Shown one piece after another: positions 54,930 to 63,824 of a stretch of 64,000 bases of DNA. Source of the stretch: Rhodothermus profundi (GTDB lineage Bacteria; Bacteroidota; Rhodothermia; Rhodothermales; Rhodothermaceae); assembly GCF_900142415.1 (NCBI RefSeq), contig NZ_FRAU01000012.1, positions 1 through 64,000 of the forward strand, read 5' to 3'. The notes beneath the pieces were generated by a model. The model had not been told where the DNA came from and did no database searches. It was given only the letters and a program-made list of their open reading frames with translations. How positions within the stretch are numbered: position 1 is the first letter of the stretch; the number at the start of each line of letters is the position of its first letter. Made by a program: the position numbers and the translations under genes.

Positions 54930-55850
54930 TTAGTGATGGTCGGAGGGTGCGTCTTCCAGACGGAAATTGTACACGTTCTGGTCAAAGACCGTATAGCGTT
55001 CGTATTGCAGCAGTTCGTAGAGTTCTTTGCGGGTTTGCATGCGGTCGAGCAGAGCTTGCTGGGTACCTGCCTCCAGCAGGTGCCGCAGGCCGTCCTCGAC
55101 GGCTTTCATGGCCAGTCGCAGCCCGGTGACTGGATAGATCACCAGATTGTAGCCCAGCGCTTGCAACTGCTCGGCCGAAAGCAGGGGCGATTTGCCAAAC
55201 TCAGTCATGTTGGCCAGCAGCGGCACGTCGGGCAGGGCCTTTCGGAAGGCTGCAAACTCCTCGGCAGACTGAAGCGCCTCCGGAAAGATCATGTCGGCAC
55301 CTGCCGCTACATAAGCCCGGGCGCGTTCAATGGCGGCCTCCAGCCCTTCAACGCCCCGGGCATCCGTGCGCGCAATGATCAGAAAGTTCGGGTCGCGCCG
55401 GGCCTGCACCGCCGCCCGCACCTTACGCTCCATTTCTTCGACAGGGACCAACGCCTTGTGGTCCAGGTGGCCGCATCGTTTGGGGTTGACCTGATCCTCC
55501 AGGTGACAGCCGGCCAGCCCCATTTCTTCCAGTTCCTGCACAGTGCGGGCAACGTTCAGCACCTCGCCAAAACCGGTGTCGATGTCCACAATGGCCGGCA
55601 GCCGGGTGACGCGGGCAATCTGGCGACTTCGCCCGGCTACTTCGGTCAACGTGGTAAGCCCCACGTCCGGCAATCCCAGATCGGCCGATAGCACGGCACC
55701 GGAAATATAAACACCATCAAACCCCAGCCGCTCGATCAGCATGGCTACCAGGGGCGAGAACGCTCCGGGGAAACGGAGCAATCGTCCACGCTGGAGCGCT
55801 TCGCGCAGGGCACGCCGTTTTTCGGCAGGCGATGTGGTGGCAAATAGCAT
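54930..55850 (-). CDS. prpB: Methylisocitrate lyase
   Basis: A 306-residue ICL/PEPM-superfamily lyase. The TIM barrel has FPGAFSPLVAMLIERLGFDGVYISGAVLSADLGLPDVG, then metal site DIDTGFGE and the catalytic loop QVNPKRCGHLDHKALVP. The KRCGH motif and the short length point to methylisocitrate lyase and not isocitrate lyase. It splits 2-methylisocitrate into pyruvate and succinate, the last step of propionate breakdown. It leads the prpB-prpC pair, which together recycle propionyl-CoA from odd-chain fats and some amino acids. Confidence 0.95.
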   Translation of the reverse strand: MLFATTSPAEKRRALREALQRGRLLRFPGAFSPLVAMLIERLGFDGVYISGAVLSADLGLPDVGLTTLTEVAGRSRQIARVTRLPAIVDIDTGFGEVLNVARTVQELEEMGLAGCHLEDQVNPKRCGHLDHKALVPVEEMERKVRAAVQARRDPNFLIIARTDARGVEGLEAAIERARAYVAAGADMIFPEALQSAEEFAAFRKALPDVPLLANMTEFGKSPLLSAEQLQALGYNLVIYPVTGLRLAMKAVEDGLRHLLEAGTQQALLDRMQTRKELYELLQYERYTVFDQNVYNFRLEDAPSDHH

Positions 55851-56076
55851 GGTTGGTCCAGAGAGCGTTCCTGGATATCGTTAAGCTAAACGACGCGTCG
55901 CAGAAATGCTTCCCGAACAGGGAGTCGAACGCTGAAACTTTTCAGAAAAGCGTTTTCAGCGCGGCCGGAACAGGTATTAGCGGAAGCGACACACAATTCA
56001 ATTGTCAGGCAAGTCGGATTGCTGGCTGGTCGGGCGTTATCGGGTTAGGCGCAGCGCTGAGCCGACCCGGATTGCT

Positions 56077-57246
56077 TCAGGGATGGGAACGTAGCTGTTG
56101 GAGCAGTCGCTGATACAGTCCGATAAAGCGCGCGCGGTCCAGACGCTCCGAATGGTTCCAGGTAGCACTGACGCAATAGTGCTGATTCTGATGGTCAATC
56201 AGGTACGTGGTGAAGTTCAGCACGCCGGGCTCCGAGCCGCCTTTATAGGCAACAAGCTGCCAGTCTTCACGGCGAGCCAGTCCAGGATTGATTTGGGTAA
56301 GGGGCAGATCGTAAACGGTCGCTATCAGCTCACAGAGTTCGCGGGTGGTGAAGAACCACTCGACTTCCAGCAGGACGGGACCACCGGCAAACAGGGCTTC
56401 GTCCGGCAGGGGAAGGGACTGCAGTTGAGGCAGCAGCATGCGGCGATCTGCCGTGTCGGCCGCCAGAAATCGGCGCGCCCAGGCCTGGTTGGCCGGATTC
56501 TTCAGCAAAAAGGCTTCGCGGGTCGTCAGGAAGGGCCGGTTGCGGGGACTGTAGGCTTCAATGGCCGGGCGGCCCAGCAGATGAATCAACGCGTCGGTGG
56601 CTGTGTTGTCGCTGCGCGAGATCATCAAGGCTGCCAGCGTGTGCAGCGTCAGGGGCGCCTCGTCAGGCCAGGTATGCAGAAAACCCGAAGGCAGGCTTTT
56701 CCATTCGGGACGCAGGCGAACCACGTCGTCCCATCGGTGGTGCCCGGCTTCGATCGCCTCTCGGAGTGCCCGCAAAACCGCCAGCTTGAAGGCGGAGCCG
56801 ACCGCTAGCGGTGTATCGGCTCGGAGGGTCAGCAATGGCTGGCCGTTCTTCTGCACAAACAGACTGACGGTCCCGGGAAGTTGCCGAAGAGAATCCAGCA
56901 GGGCTTCAAGGCTGACGATCTGAGGCACCGGCGGACCGAAAAAGAGGCCGGCAATACGCCCCTGAGCGTCCAGTACAATCCGGGTAGGAATCTGCGCCCG
57001 TTCAAGGATCACTTTGTATTCGAGGCCATGTCCCGTAACGCTCAACAGGGATCCATGCTGTTGCTTGAGCTGCGCAACGATCCGGGCTACCTGTTGGGCT
57101 GAAACCTGCTCCAGAAACTGCGGCGTGAACCATTCGGTGGCAAGGGTATCTCGCGTGAACAGCAGCCGCAGCCAGTCGGTCGGCGTCTGAGTCAGTGCCA
57201 CTTGCGGGAGCAATAGCAGGGCTCCCAGGAGGGCCAGGCGTCGCAT
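56077..57246 (-). CDS. Class A beta-lactamase-like serine hydrolase, secreted
   Basis: A 389-residue exported protein; signal MRRLALLGALLLLPQVALTQ. An N-terminal region (about 20-110) of the kind seen in DUF3887/Cpx-type modules precedes a penicillin-binding/class A fold with SAFK (S151, K154), SRSDN (SDN motif) and AYKGGSEPG (KGG). All three active-site motifs are present, so it is probably catalytic. The lack of the usual class A E166 omega-loop context is uncertain by eye. It may be a low-activity beta-lactamase or an esterase/peptidase. It stands alone between prpB and the biotin operon. Confidence 0.85.
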   Translation of the reverse strand: MRRLALLGALLLLPQVALTQTPTDWLRLLFTRDTLATEWFTPQFLEQVSAQQVARIVAQLKQQHGSLLSVTGHGLEYKVILERAQIPTRIVLDAQGRIAGLFFGPPVPQIVSLEALLDSLRQLPGTVSLFVQKNGQPLLTLRADTPLAVGSAFKLAVLRALREAIEAGHHRWDDVVRLRPEWKSLPSGFLHTWPDEAPLTLHTLAALMISRSDNTATDALIHLLGRPAIEAYSPRNRPFLTTREAFLLKNPANQAWARRFLAADTADRRMLLPQLQSLPLPDEALFAGGPVLLEVEWFFTTRELCELIATVYDLPLTQINPGLARREDWQLVAYKGGSEPGVLNFTTYLIDHQNQHYCVSATWNHSERLDRARFIGLYQRLLQQLRSHP

Positions 57247-57320
57247 GGTTGGTTGGCAGCTTAGAAAGCGCTTTTCGTGGGATACGAACAGGTATCTGCA
57301 AGGTTACGCGCGCTGTCTCC

Positions 57321-58046
57321 TCAATTGTGGGCGATACGCTGTTGTAGCGTTCGGTAACGCGTAAGCAGCGCGTCGAGCGTCATCCCTTCCGCCACGGCCG
57401 AGGCGGCCTCGTCGGCCGAGCGGATAGCCGGCCGACGCGGAATACGGCCCAGCACGGGCACATGACACAGCTCCTCGATCATAGCCGGGTTGGTCCGGGT
57501 AGCCACATCGGGATGCTCAGGATAGCCGCAGAGCACCACGCCCACCACCGGCAGGCCCTGGCTCCGGGCATAGTGCACGGTCAGAAAGGTATGGTTGAGC
57601 GTGCCCAGTCCCGGACGCGCAACCACCAGCACGGGCAGCCTCCAGCGGGCGGCCAGACCGGCATAGTCCAGGTGTTCGGTCAGCGGAACCGACAACCCGC
57701 CGGCCGTTTCGACAAGAACCCAGTCGCGGTTCTGCAGGCGTTGCCAGGCCGCTTCGATGCGGTCGAGGTCCACGGGGCGGCCTGCTCGTCGCGCAGCCAC
57801 CAGCGGGGCCAGGGGTTCGGCGTAGACGCACGGGACTACCTGTGCAGGCGGATCGTTCACCCGGGCCCCTTCGGCCAGCATACGGGCGTCCGGCGGCCAG
57901 TCGTCCGGCGATCCCTCCCAGCCTGTTTCGACTGGTTTAAGCACGCCTACCTGATAGCCAGCGTCGCGCAGCAACCGGGCCAGACCGGCGCCTACTACCG
58001 TTTTGCCAACGCCCGTGTCCGTGCCAGTAATGAGTAATCCGTTCAT
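57321..58046 (-). CDS. bioD: Dethiobiotin synthetase
   Basis: A 241-residue P-loop enzyme closing the ureido ring of dethiobiotin using CO2 and ATP. The P-loop reads LLITGTDTGVGKTVVGAGLARLL, with the substrate lysine in GVLKPVETGWEG, and VLVETAGGLSVPLTEHLDYAGLAARWRLPVLVVARPGLGTLNHT follows. Length is normal. It is the last gene of the biotin operon, five bases after bioA. It acts after BioA and before BioB. Confidence 0.96.
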   Translation of the reverse strand: MNGLLITGTDTGVGKTVVGAGLARLLRDAGYQVGVLKPVETGWEGSPDDWPPDARMLAEGARVNDPPAQVVPCVYAEPLAPLVAARRAGRPVDLDRIEAAWQRLQNRDWVLVETAGGLSVPLTEHLDYAGLAARWRLPVLVVARPGLGTLNHTFLTVHYARSQGLPVVGVVLCGYPEHPDVATRTNPAMIEELCHVPVLGRIPRRPAIRSADEAASAVAEGMTLDALLTRYRTLQQRIAHN

Positions 58047-58051
58047 GGTTT

Positions 58052-59431
58052 CTACAAAAGCGTCTGTGCCAGCGATTCCAGCTCAGGGAGTGCATCCTCA
58101 AAGGCCGCGTGCAGGATCGCGGTCATCTCATCCAGCTCTGCTTCGGTGGCAGCCAGCGGTGGCATGAAGATCAGGACGGAGCCAATGGGACGTACAAGCA
58201 TCCCTCGGCGCCGGGCGTGCCGGGCTACGATGAAGCCGACCTGGGCCCCATAGGGGAAGGGAGTGCGGGTGGAGCGGTCGGCTACGATTTCAATCCCCAC
58301 CATGAAGCCTGCCTGGCGTACCTCGGCCACAAAAGGATGCGCCTGTAGCGGCGCCAGTCCGGTGCGCAAACGTTCGATTTTGTCCGGAAGCGAAGGAATC
58401 AGCTGGAGGAGCAGCTCCAGGCTGGCCAGCGCTACAGCGCACCCCAGCGGATTACCGGTGTAGGAATGGCCGTGGAAAAACGTCTTGCGTTCCTCCACTT
58501 CTCCCAGAAACGCCTCGAATACCTGTTCGGTGGTGAGCGTAGCGGCCAGCGGCAGATACCCGCCGGTGAGCCCTTTGCCCAGGCAGAGCAGATCGGGCGT
58601 GATGCCTTCGGCTTCACAGGCAAAGAGCCGTCCGGTGCGGCCAAAGCCCGTAGCTACCTCATCGACGATCAGCAGCACATTGTAGCGGTGGCAGAGCGCC
58701 CGCAGCTCCCGCAGAAAACCTCGGGGTGCCGGCAGGATGCCCCCGGCCCCTTCGACCGGTTCGACGATCACGGCTGCCAGTTCATGCCCGCGCTGCTGCA
58801 ACACCTGTTCGACTGCCTCCAGGCTTTCGGCAAGGCGGTCGTGCGGATAGGGATACGGCACGCGTGGATGACCGGGCAACAGGTCCAGAAAGGGCCAGTG
58901 AAAGAGCGGGTCTGGCGCCACGCCCACAGCGCCCAGCGTGTCGCCGTGGTAGTTATTGGTGAAGCCGAGCACGTAGCGTTTTGTGCGCTGCCCCTGATTG
59001 GCCCAGAACTGGATGGCCATTTTCAGGGCTATCTCGACGGCCGTGGCGCCGCTGTCGGAATAAAAAACGCGCTGCAGACCGGGTGGGGCCACCTCAATCA
59101 ACCGTCTGGCCAGCACCACGGCCGGCACGTTCGCCTGCCCCAACAGGGTAGCGTGTGCCACGCGCCGGAGCTGGGCTTCGATGGCGGCGTTCAGCTCGGG
59201 CACGTTGTGGCCGTGCACGTTCAACCAGATCGACGAAGTCCCGTCGTAGTACCAGTTGCCGTGAATGTCTTCCAGCTTAATGCCCTGGCCGCGCCGGATG
59301 ATGACCGGATCGCTGGCCAGATACTGCTTCATGGGCGTAAAGGGATGCCAGACGTAGGCTTTGTCCCAGGCAACGAGCGTTTCCGGATCCAGGGCGTCGA
59401 GCAGGTCACTGGGCTTGGGTTTCTCTATCAT
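58052..59431 (-). CDS. bioA: Adenosylmethionine-8-amino-7-oxononanoate aminotransferase
   Basis: 459 residues from the ATG at 59431; the frame is open 144 codons upstream, antisense into the neighbouring gene. Class III aminotransferase pattern: AYVWHPFTPMKQY (BioA hallmark), SSIWLNVHGHNVPELNAAI, EPVEGAGGILPAPRGFLREL, VDEVATGFGRTGRLFACE, the PLP lysine in DLLCLGKGLTGGYLPLAATLTT and HSYTGNPLGCAVALASL. It converts KAPA to DAPA using SAM. It lies 14 bases after the FabH-like gene and five before bioD. Confidence 0.97.
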   Translation of the reverse strand: MIEKPKPSDLLDALDPETLVAWDKAYVWHPFTPMKQYLASDPVIIRRGQGIKLEDIHGNWYYDGTSSIWLNVHGHNVPELNAAIEAQLRRVAHATLLGQANVPAVVLARRLIEVAPPGLQRVFYSDSGATAVEIALKMAIQFWANQGQRTKRYVLGFTNNYHGDTLGAVGVAPDPLFHWPFLDLLPGHPRVPYPYPHDRLAESLEAVEQVLQQRGHELAAVIVEPVEGAGGILPAPRGFLRELRALCHRYNVLLIVDEVATGFGRTGRLFACEAEGITPDLLCLGKGLTGGYLPLAATLTTEQVFEAFLGEVEERKTFFHGHSYTGNPLGCAVALASLELLLQLIPSLPDKIERLRTGLAPLQAHPFVAEVRQAGFMVGIEIVADRSTRTPFPYGAQVGFIVARHARRRGMLVRPIGSVLIFMPPLAATEAELDEMTAILHAAFEDALPELESLAQTLL

Positions 59432-59445
59432 CGTAAATCGGCGAT

Positions 59446-60477
59446 TTACCATTGAAGGAGGATCGCGGCCGAGAGCAGTCCAGCGCCGACGGCGGTGAGC
59501 AGGAGGAGATCGCCGCGCTGAAAGCGGTGAGCTTCGAGGGCCAGTGCCAGCGGAATGGTAGCGGCCGAGCTGTTGCCGATGCGTTCGACGACATTGATGG
59601 TTCGGCTGGCCGGGATGCCGAGCTGCCGCCGGGCTTCTTCGATCAGGCGATGGTTGGCCTGGTGAGGGATCCACCAGGCTACGTCGGCAAGCGTCAGACC
59701 GGCCTGTGCAAGCACGCGGCGGCCGGCTTCGGCCATGCCGGCGGCGGCTTTTCGGAAAAGGGCTGGGCCATTTTGCAGGTGCATCAGGTGTTCGCCGCGG
59801 GCGACGCGTTCGGGAGTCAACGGGAGGCGGCTGCCGCCGGCCGGAATGTAGAGGTCCTGCCAACTGGCCCCATCGGCGCCCAGCCAGGATGCCACAATGC
59901 CCCGGGAGGCGTGCACAGGGCCCAGTACAACGGCTCCGGCGCCGTCCGCAAAAAGCGCAGACGTTCGGGGGTCGTTCGGGTTAATGCGGCGGCTGAGCAC
60001 GTTGGCCCCAACGACCAGCACATGGGTCTGTTGCAGGCGCACGTAGCTGTCGGCCAGCGTCAGGGCATACAGAAAGCCGCTGCAGGCGCCGGCCAGGTCG
60101 ATGGCGCCGGCGCGCGTAAGCCCCAACCGGTGGGCCACGATAGGCGCCGTCGGTGGAAGGAGATGGTCGGGCGTGCTCGTGGCCAGCAGGAGCAGGCGGA
60201 TGGTCTCGGGGGGCAGATTGGCCTGTTGCAGGGCCGCTGCGCCTGCCCGGACGGCCAGATCACTGGTAGCTTCATCCGGACGCACCATCGGCCGCTCTCG
60301 GATGCCGGTGCGTCGGACGATCCAGCCTGCCGGCAATCCCAGCCGACGTTCGGTTTCGGCGCTTGTCTCGCGTCGGGCCGGAAGGGCGGCGCCAACTCCC
60401 AGCACCGCTGCGCGCAGGTCAACAGGTGCAGGTGTCTGAGACAGGGGACGTTCGGCAAATGAGACCTCAGGCAGCAT
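59446..60477 (-). CDS. FabH-like ketoacyl synthase in the biotin operon (BioZ candidate)
   Basis: A 343-residue thiolase-fold enzyme of the KAS III family. The Cys-His-Asn triad is complete: C132 in IDLAGACSGFLYAL, H272 in WWIPHQANHRL and N302 in ERIGNSSAATIPLAL. It lies inside the bio operon, overlapping bioF by 11 bases at its 5' end. Genuine FabH usually sits with plsX/fabD. Some alphaproteobacteria use a FabH-like BioZ to condense glutaryl-CoA with malonyl-ACP for pimelate synthesis. No bioC or bioH is present in this operon, so a BioZ-like role is the best inference. Ordinary FabH is the alternative. Confidence 0.85.
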   Translation of the reverse strand: MLPEVSFAERPLSQTPAPVDLRAAVLGVGAALPARRETSAETERRLGLPAGWIVRRTGIRERPMVRPDEATSDLAVRAGAAALQQANLPPETIRLLLLATSTPDHLLPPTAPIVAHRLGLTRAGAIDLAGACSGFLYALTLADSYVRLQQTHVLVVGANVLSRRINPNDPRTSALFADGAGAVVLGPVHASRGIVASWLGADGASWQDLYIPAGGSRLPLTPERVARGEHLMHLQNGPALFRKAAAGMAEAGRRVLAQAGLTLADVAWWIPHQANHRLIEEARRQLGIPASRTINVVERIGNSSAATIPLALALEAHRFQRGDLLLLTAVGAGLLSAAILLQW

Positions 60478-61648
60478 GGCGTTTCAGTTGATCTGCTTCC
60501 GGAAAAGCGGCCAGCGCGGCTTCGATGTCGTCATCGGTATGGATGGCCATGGGGGCCAGACGAATGCGGCTGGTTCCGGGCGGGACGGTAGGTGGACGAA
60601 TGGCCGGCGCCAGCACGCCGTGCGCCTCCAGGTGGGCCGACAGTTGGAGCGCCGCCGCGGGTGACCCGACCAGTACGGCCAGCATGGGCGCGGGCGCTTC
60701 GTGCCGAACGGTGTAGCCTCGGGCTTCGAGGCCGGCCTTCAGCCGCGCGACATGCGCCTGCTGGCGCTGGCGTCGGCGCGCGCCTTCGCCAGACTGAACC
60801 AGCCGGACGGCTTCCAGGGCTGCAGCGGCCAGCACAGGGGCCAGTCCGGTGCTGTAGATAAACGCCCGGGCACGATGCACCAGGTAGTCGATAAGCAAAC
60901 GAGTGCCCAGGGCAGCACCTCCCTGCACGCCCAGCGCCTTCGATAGGGTGGCCACCTGGACGGGAATCCGGCCAGCCACGCCCAGATGATGGGCCGTGCC
61001 CCGGCCTTCGGGGCCCACGACCCCCGTGCCGTGCGCGTCGTCCACGATGAGCAGGGCTTCGTAGCGTTCGGCCAGCTCGGCCAGCTCTGCCAGAGGGGCT
61101 ATCGTGCCGTCCATGCTGAAGATAGCGTCGGTTACGATAAACCGACGGCCCCCGCGGCCCGGGCCTGGCCCGCGCAGCAGGTGTTCGAGTTGCTCCAGAT
61201 CACGATGGCGGTAGTAGCGGAAGCGGGCGCGGCTCAGGCGCGCACCATCGTTCAGGCTGGCATGGTTGAGCGCGTCAGCAAAGATCTGGTCGCGCGGGCC
61301 GGCCAGCGCCGAAAGCACCCCGACATTGGCCGCGTACCCGCTCGGAAAGACCAGCGCCGCCTCGGTTTCTTTCAGGGCAGCCAGGGCCACTTCTAAGGCG
61401 TCATGTACCGGCCGGTCGCCCACCACCAGCCGGGCAGCACCGGCCCCGATGCCCCAGCGCGCCAGCGCTTCGCGGGCAGCTGCCGTCAGGCGGGGATCGG
61501 TACTCAGCCCCAGATAGTCGTTCGAGGCCAGGTTCAGCAGACGACGCCCCTCGCGTTCCACGTAGGGGCCCCCGCTGGAAAGGGGACGAATCTGCCGGCG
61601 CAGGCCCTTTGCTTCAAGCTGCTGGAGCTGTTGAGCGAGCCACTGCAT
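60467..61648 (-). CDS. bioF: 8-Amino-7-oxononanoate synthase
   Basis: 393 residues from the ATG at 61648 (MQWLAQQLQQLEAKGLRRQ). Alpha-oxoamine synthase pattern: LNLASNDYLGLSTDPRL, GAGAARLVVGDRPVHDALE, FPSGYAANVGVLSAL, VDDAHGTGVVGPEGRGTAHH and the PLP lysine in VQVATLSKALGVQGGAALG. It condenses pimeloyl-ACP or -CoA with alanine to make KAPA. The start lies within bioB's last 35 bases, and its end overlaps the FabH-like gene by 11 bases, showing tight operon packing. Confidence 0.96.
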   Translation of the reverse strand: MQWLAQQLQQLEAKGLRRQIRPLSSGGPYVEREGRRLLNLASNDYLGLSTDPRLTAAAREALARWGIGAGAARLVVGDRPVHDALEVALAALKETEAALVFPSGYAANVGVLSALAGPRDQIFADALNHASLNDGARLSRARFRYYRHRDLEQLEHLLRGPGPGRGGRRFIVTDAIFSMDGTIAPLAELAELAERYEALLIVDDAHGTGVVGPEGRGTAHHLGVAGRIPVQVATLSKALGVQGGAALGTRLLIDYLVHRARAFIYSTGLAPVLAAAALEAVRLVQSGEGARRRQRQQAHVARLKAGLEARGYTVRHEAPAPMLAVLVGSPAAALQLSAHLEAHGVLAPAIRPPTVPPGTSRIRLAPMAIHTDDDIEAALAAFPEADQLKRHAA

Positions 61649-62648
61649 GGGAACGGGCAGGTTGCGGCGTTTCGGGCACAAAGCCCAGGTCCTCGATCAT
61701 CTGCCAGTCGGCTTCCGCTGCCTGACCTTTTTCGGTCAGGTAATCGCCCAGAAAGAGACTGTTGGCCACCATAAGCGCCAGGGGTTGGAGACTGCGCAGG
61801 TGCAGCTCGCGGCCCGCCGAAGCCCGGATCTCGGCGCGAGGATTCACAAAGCGAAACACCGAGAGATAACGCAGGCAGGCCCAGGGGGTCAGATGGCGGA
61901 CGGTCTGCCCTTCTCCCAGCGGGGTGCCCTTGATGGGAATTAGAAAGTTGACCGGAATGGACGTGGCCCCGGCCTCTCGCAACGCGTAGGCCATATCGAG
62001 CACGTCTTCATCCGTTTCACCCATACCGAGAATTACGCCGGTGCAGGTTTGCAATCCGGCTTTGAGGGCGATCTGTACCGTGCGCACGCGGTCTTCATAG
62101 GTGTGCGTCGAGCAGATGCGTTCGTAGTGGCGCGCGCTGGTGTTCAGGTTGTGGTTGTAGGCGTCCACGCCGGCTTCTTTGAGCAGGCGGGCCTGGGTTT
62201 CGTCCAGAATGCCCATGCAGGCGCAGATCTCCAGCGGCAGTTCGGCTTTGATGCGGCGCGTGGCTTCAAGGACGGTCTCCAGCTCGCGCCGGTGCGGCCC
62301 CCGACCCGAGGTGACGATGCAGAAGCGCTGCGCGCCGGCCGCGTAGGCCTGACGGGCCCGGGCAAGGATTTCTTCGACCGAGAGCATGCGGTACCGCGGA
62401 ATCGGCGCCTTTGAGAGGCGCGACTGGGAGCAGTAATGGCAATCCTCGGGGCAGAGGCCACTCTGCGCGTTCAGCAGTACGTTGACCTTGACCCGGTTGC
62501 CAAAAAAGTGACGTCGCACGCGCCAGGCAGCCTCGACGAGCCGCAACGTTTCTTCGTCGGGAAGCTGAAGCAGGGCGCGGGCCACTTCCCGCGCAGGCGG
62601 ACGGTCCTGGAGTGCATCGGCAACCAGTTGATCCCAGGCAATTTCCAT
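61614..62648 (-). CDS. bioB: Biotin synthase
   Basis: A 344-residue radical SAM enzyme that inserts sulfur into dethiobiotin. The 4Fe-4S radical SAM motif is CPEDCHYCSQS, with NVLLNAQSGLCPED just before, then YNHNLNTSARHYERICSTHTYEDRVRT and GVILGMGETDEDVLDMAYALR. The second cluster (2Fe-2S) ligands are expected from C in CACMGILDE and the HNLNTSARHY region. The C-terminus is about 20 residues longer than core BioB. It starts four bases after the birA stop. Confidence 0.97.
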   Translation of the reverse strand: MEIAWDQLVADALQDRPPAREVARALLQLPDEETLRLVEAAWRVRRHFFGNRVKVNVLLNAQSGLCPEDCHYCSQSRLSKAPIPRYRMLSVEEILARARQAYAAGAQRFCIVTSGRGPHRRELETVLEATRRIKAELPLEICACMGILDETQARLLKEAGVDAYNHNLNTSARHYERICSTHTYEDRVRTVQIALKAGLQTCTGVILGMGETDEDVLDMAYALREAGATSIPVNFLIPIKGTPLGEGQTVRHLTPWACLRYLSVFRFVNPRAEIRASAGRELHLRSLQPLALMVANSLFLGDYLTEKGQAAEADWQMIEDLGFVPETPQPARSHAVARSTAPAA

Positions 62649-62651
62649 GGT

Positions 62652-63605
62652 TTATGCAGGTAGGTTCGGTGGATGGTTGGCGGAAACAGGGGATAGGAGG
62701 GCAACGTCGCCGGCCGAGATCGTTCGCAGCGTGCCGTCGGCCAGCCGGACCTGCAGGGCGCCGGAGGAGGCAAGGGCTTCGGCCACGCCTTCGACCAGGC
62801 CTGCGGGCGTGTCGATGCGGACCGGGCGACCGAGCGTATAGCTGTAGCGACTCCAGGCCGTGCAGATCGCAGCAGCGTCCGTCAGCCGTTCGGACCAGTA
62901 CTCCAGGCGCGCCAGCAGCTTCGCCAGCAGGTCCACCCGCCGCAGACCCGGCCGATAGGCCTCCAGGTAGGTCGCCTCTGGCGGGAGCGGTGCCGCGTGG
63001 ACGTTCAGGCCAATGCCCAGCAGGAGAAAACGCACCTCTTCCCCTCGCAGCTCGGCTTCCACCAGCACACCGGCCAGCTTGCGTCCGTCAGGCGCCAGCA
63101 GGTCGTTGGGCCATTTGAGTCCGCCTACTTCGGCTGTTTCGGCCAGGGCTATCCCGGCGGCCAGCGACAGCCGGAGCAGTTCGGTAAGCGGCAGCCGGGG
63201 GCGCAGCAGGACCGAAAAGTACAGGCCAGCGCCGGGCGGGCTGACCCACGAACGCCCGCGCCGTCCCCGGCCACGGGTCTGCTGCTCGGCCAGTACGACG
63301 GCGCCTTCTGGCGCACCGGCTTCGGCCCAGGCCCGCAGCGCATCCTGCGTGCTGGTGGTGCGCCCCAGGTAGCGATAGGCCCGGCCAAAGCGCCCCTGAA
63401 GCCGTGCGTGCAGCAGGTGCGGGGCGGGACTGCCCGGACGTAACCGGTAACCCTGCCCCTGGACCACTTCGACCGGATAGCCGGCCGCCTGCAGCCGGTG
63501 CGCCTGCTTCCAGACCGCTACGCGGCTGAGCCCCAGCCGTTGGGCCAGGACCGAGCCGCTCGTGAACGTCTCGCTCAGATAGGCCAGCAACGCTGCATCT
63601 TTCAT
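62652..63605 (-). CDS. birA: Biotin-protein ligase and biotin repressor
   Basis: 317 residues from the ATG at 63605. An N-terminal winged-helix domain (about 1-60; QRLGLSRVAVWKQAHRLQAAGYPV) precedes the catalytic domain with STQDALRAWAEAGAPEGAVVLAEQQ, the biotinoyl-AMP loop GRGRRGRSWVSPPGAG, KWPNDLLAPDGRKLAGVLVEAEL and a C-terminal SH3-like domain. The HTH means it represses as well as ligating biotin to carboxylases. It is the first gene of the operon. A clear BirA operator overlaps its promoter and ends one base before the ATG, so it autoregulates the operon. Confidence 0.95.
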   Translation of the reverse strand: MKDAALLAYLSETFTSGSVLAQRLGLSRVAVWKQAHRLQAAGYPVEVVQGQGYRLRPGSPAPHLLHARLQGRFGRAYRYLGRTTSTQDALRAWAEAGAPEGAVVLAEQQTRGRGRRGRSWVSPPGAGLYFSVLLRPRLPLTELLRLSLAAGIALAETAEVGGLKWPNDLLAPDGRKLAGVLVEAELRGEEVRFLLLGIGLNVHAAPLPPEATYLEAYRPGLRRVDLLAKLLARLEYWSERLTDAAAICTAWSRYSYTLGRPVRIDTPAGLVEGVAEALASSGALQVRLADGTLRTISAGDVALLSPVSANHPPNLPA

Positions 63606-63641
63606 GTTAACCAAGATAAGACAACCCGGTTAACCAGGCAA
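63606..63641 (-). promoter_or_regulatory. BirA operator overlapping the bio operon promoter
   Basis: GTTAACC-N15-GGTTAAC (63606-63612 and 63628-63634) is a perfect BirA-box inverted repeat. On the minus strand TTG (63641-63639) and TATCTTGG (63618-63611) are 20 bases apart, a Bacteroidota-type promoter. The -7 element is only five bases from the ATG at 63605, so the transcript is probably leaderless. Confidence 0.9.
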
Positions 63642-63824
63642 TACGGAGGCAACGGCAAGACGGCCAGGTGCGGAACGGTTCGGAAACGTTTGCAACGCGG
63701 CAGCCTCGGGCCGACGCAGCAGGGGATGCCGGGATCAATCCATCGCCCTGTTGAAAAGCCACGCTTTCAAACCCTCACGCTCCGACCAACTACGCGTCTC
63801 CTGGTTATAGTTCGGACCTGGTAC

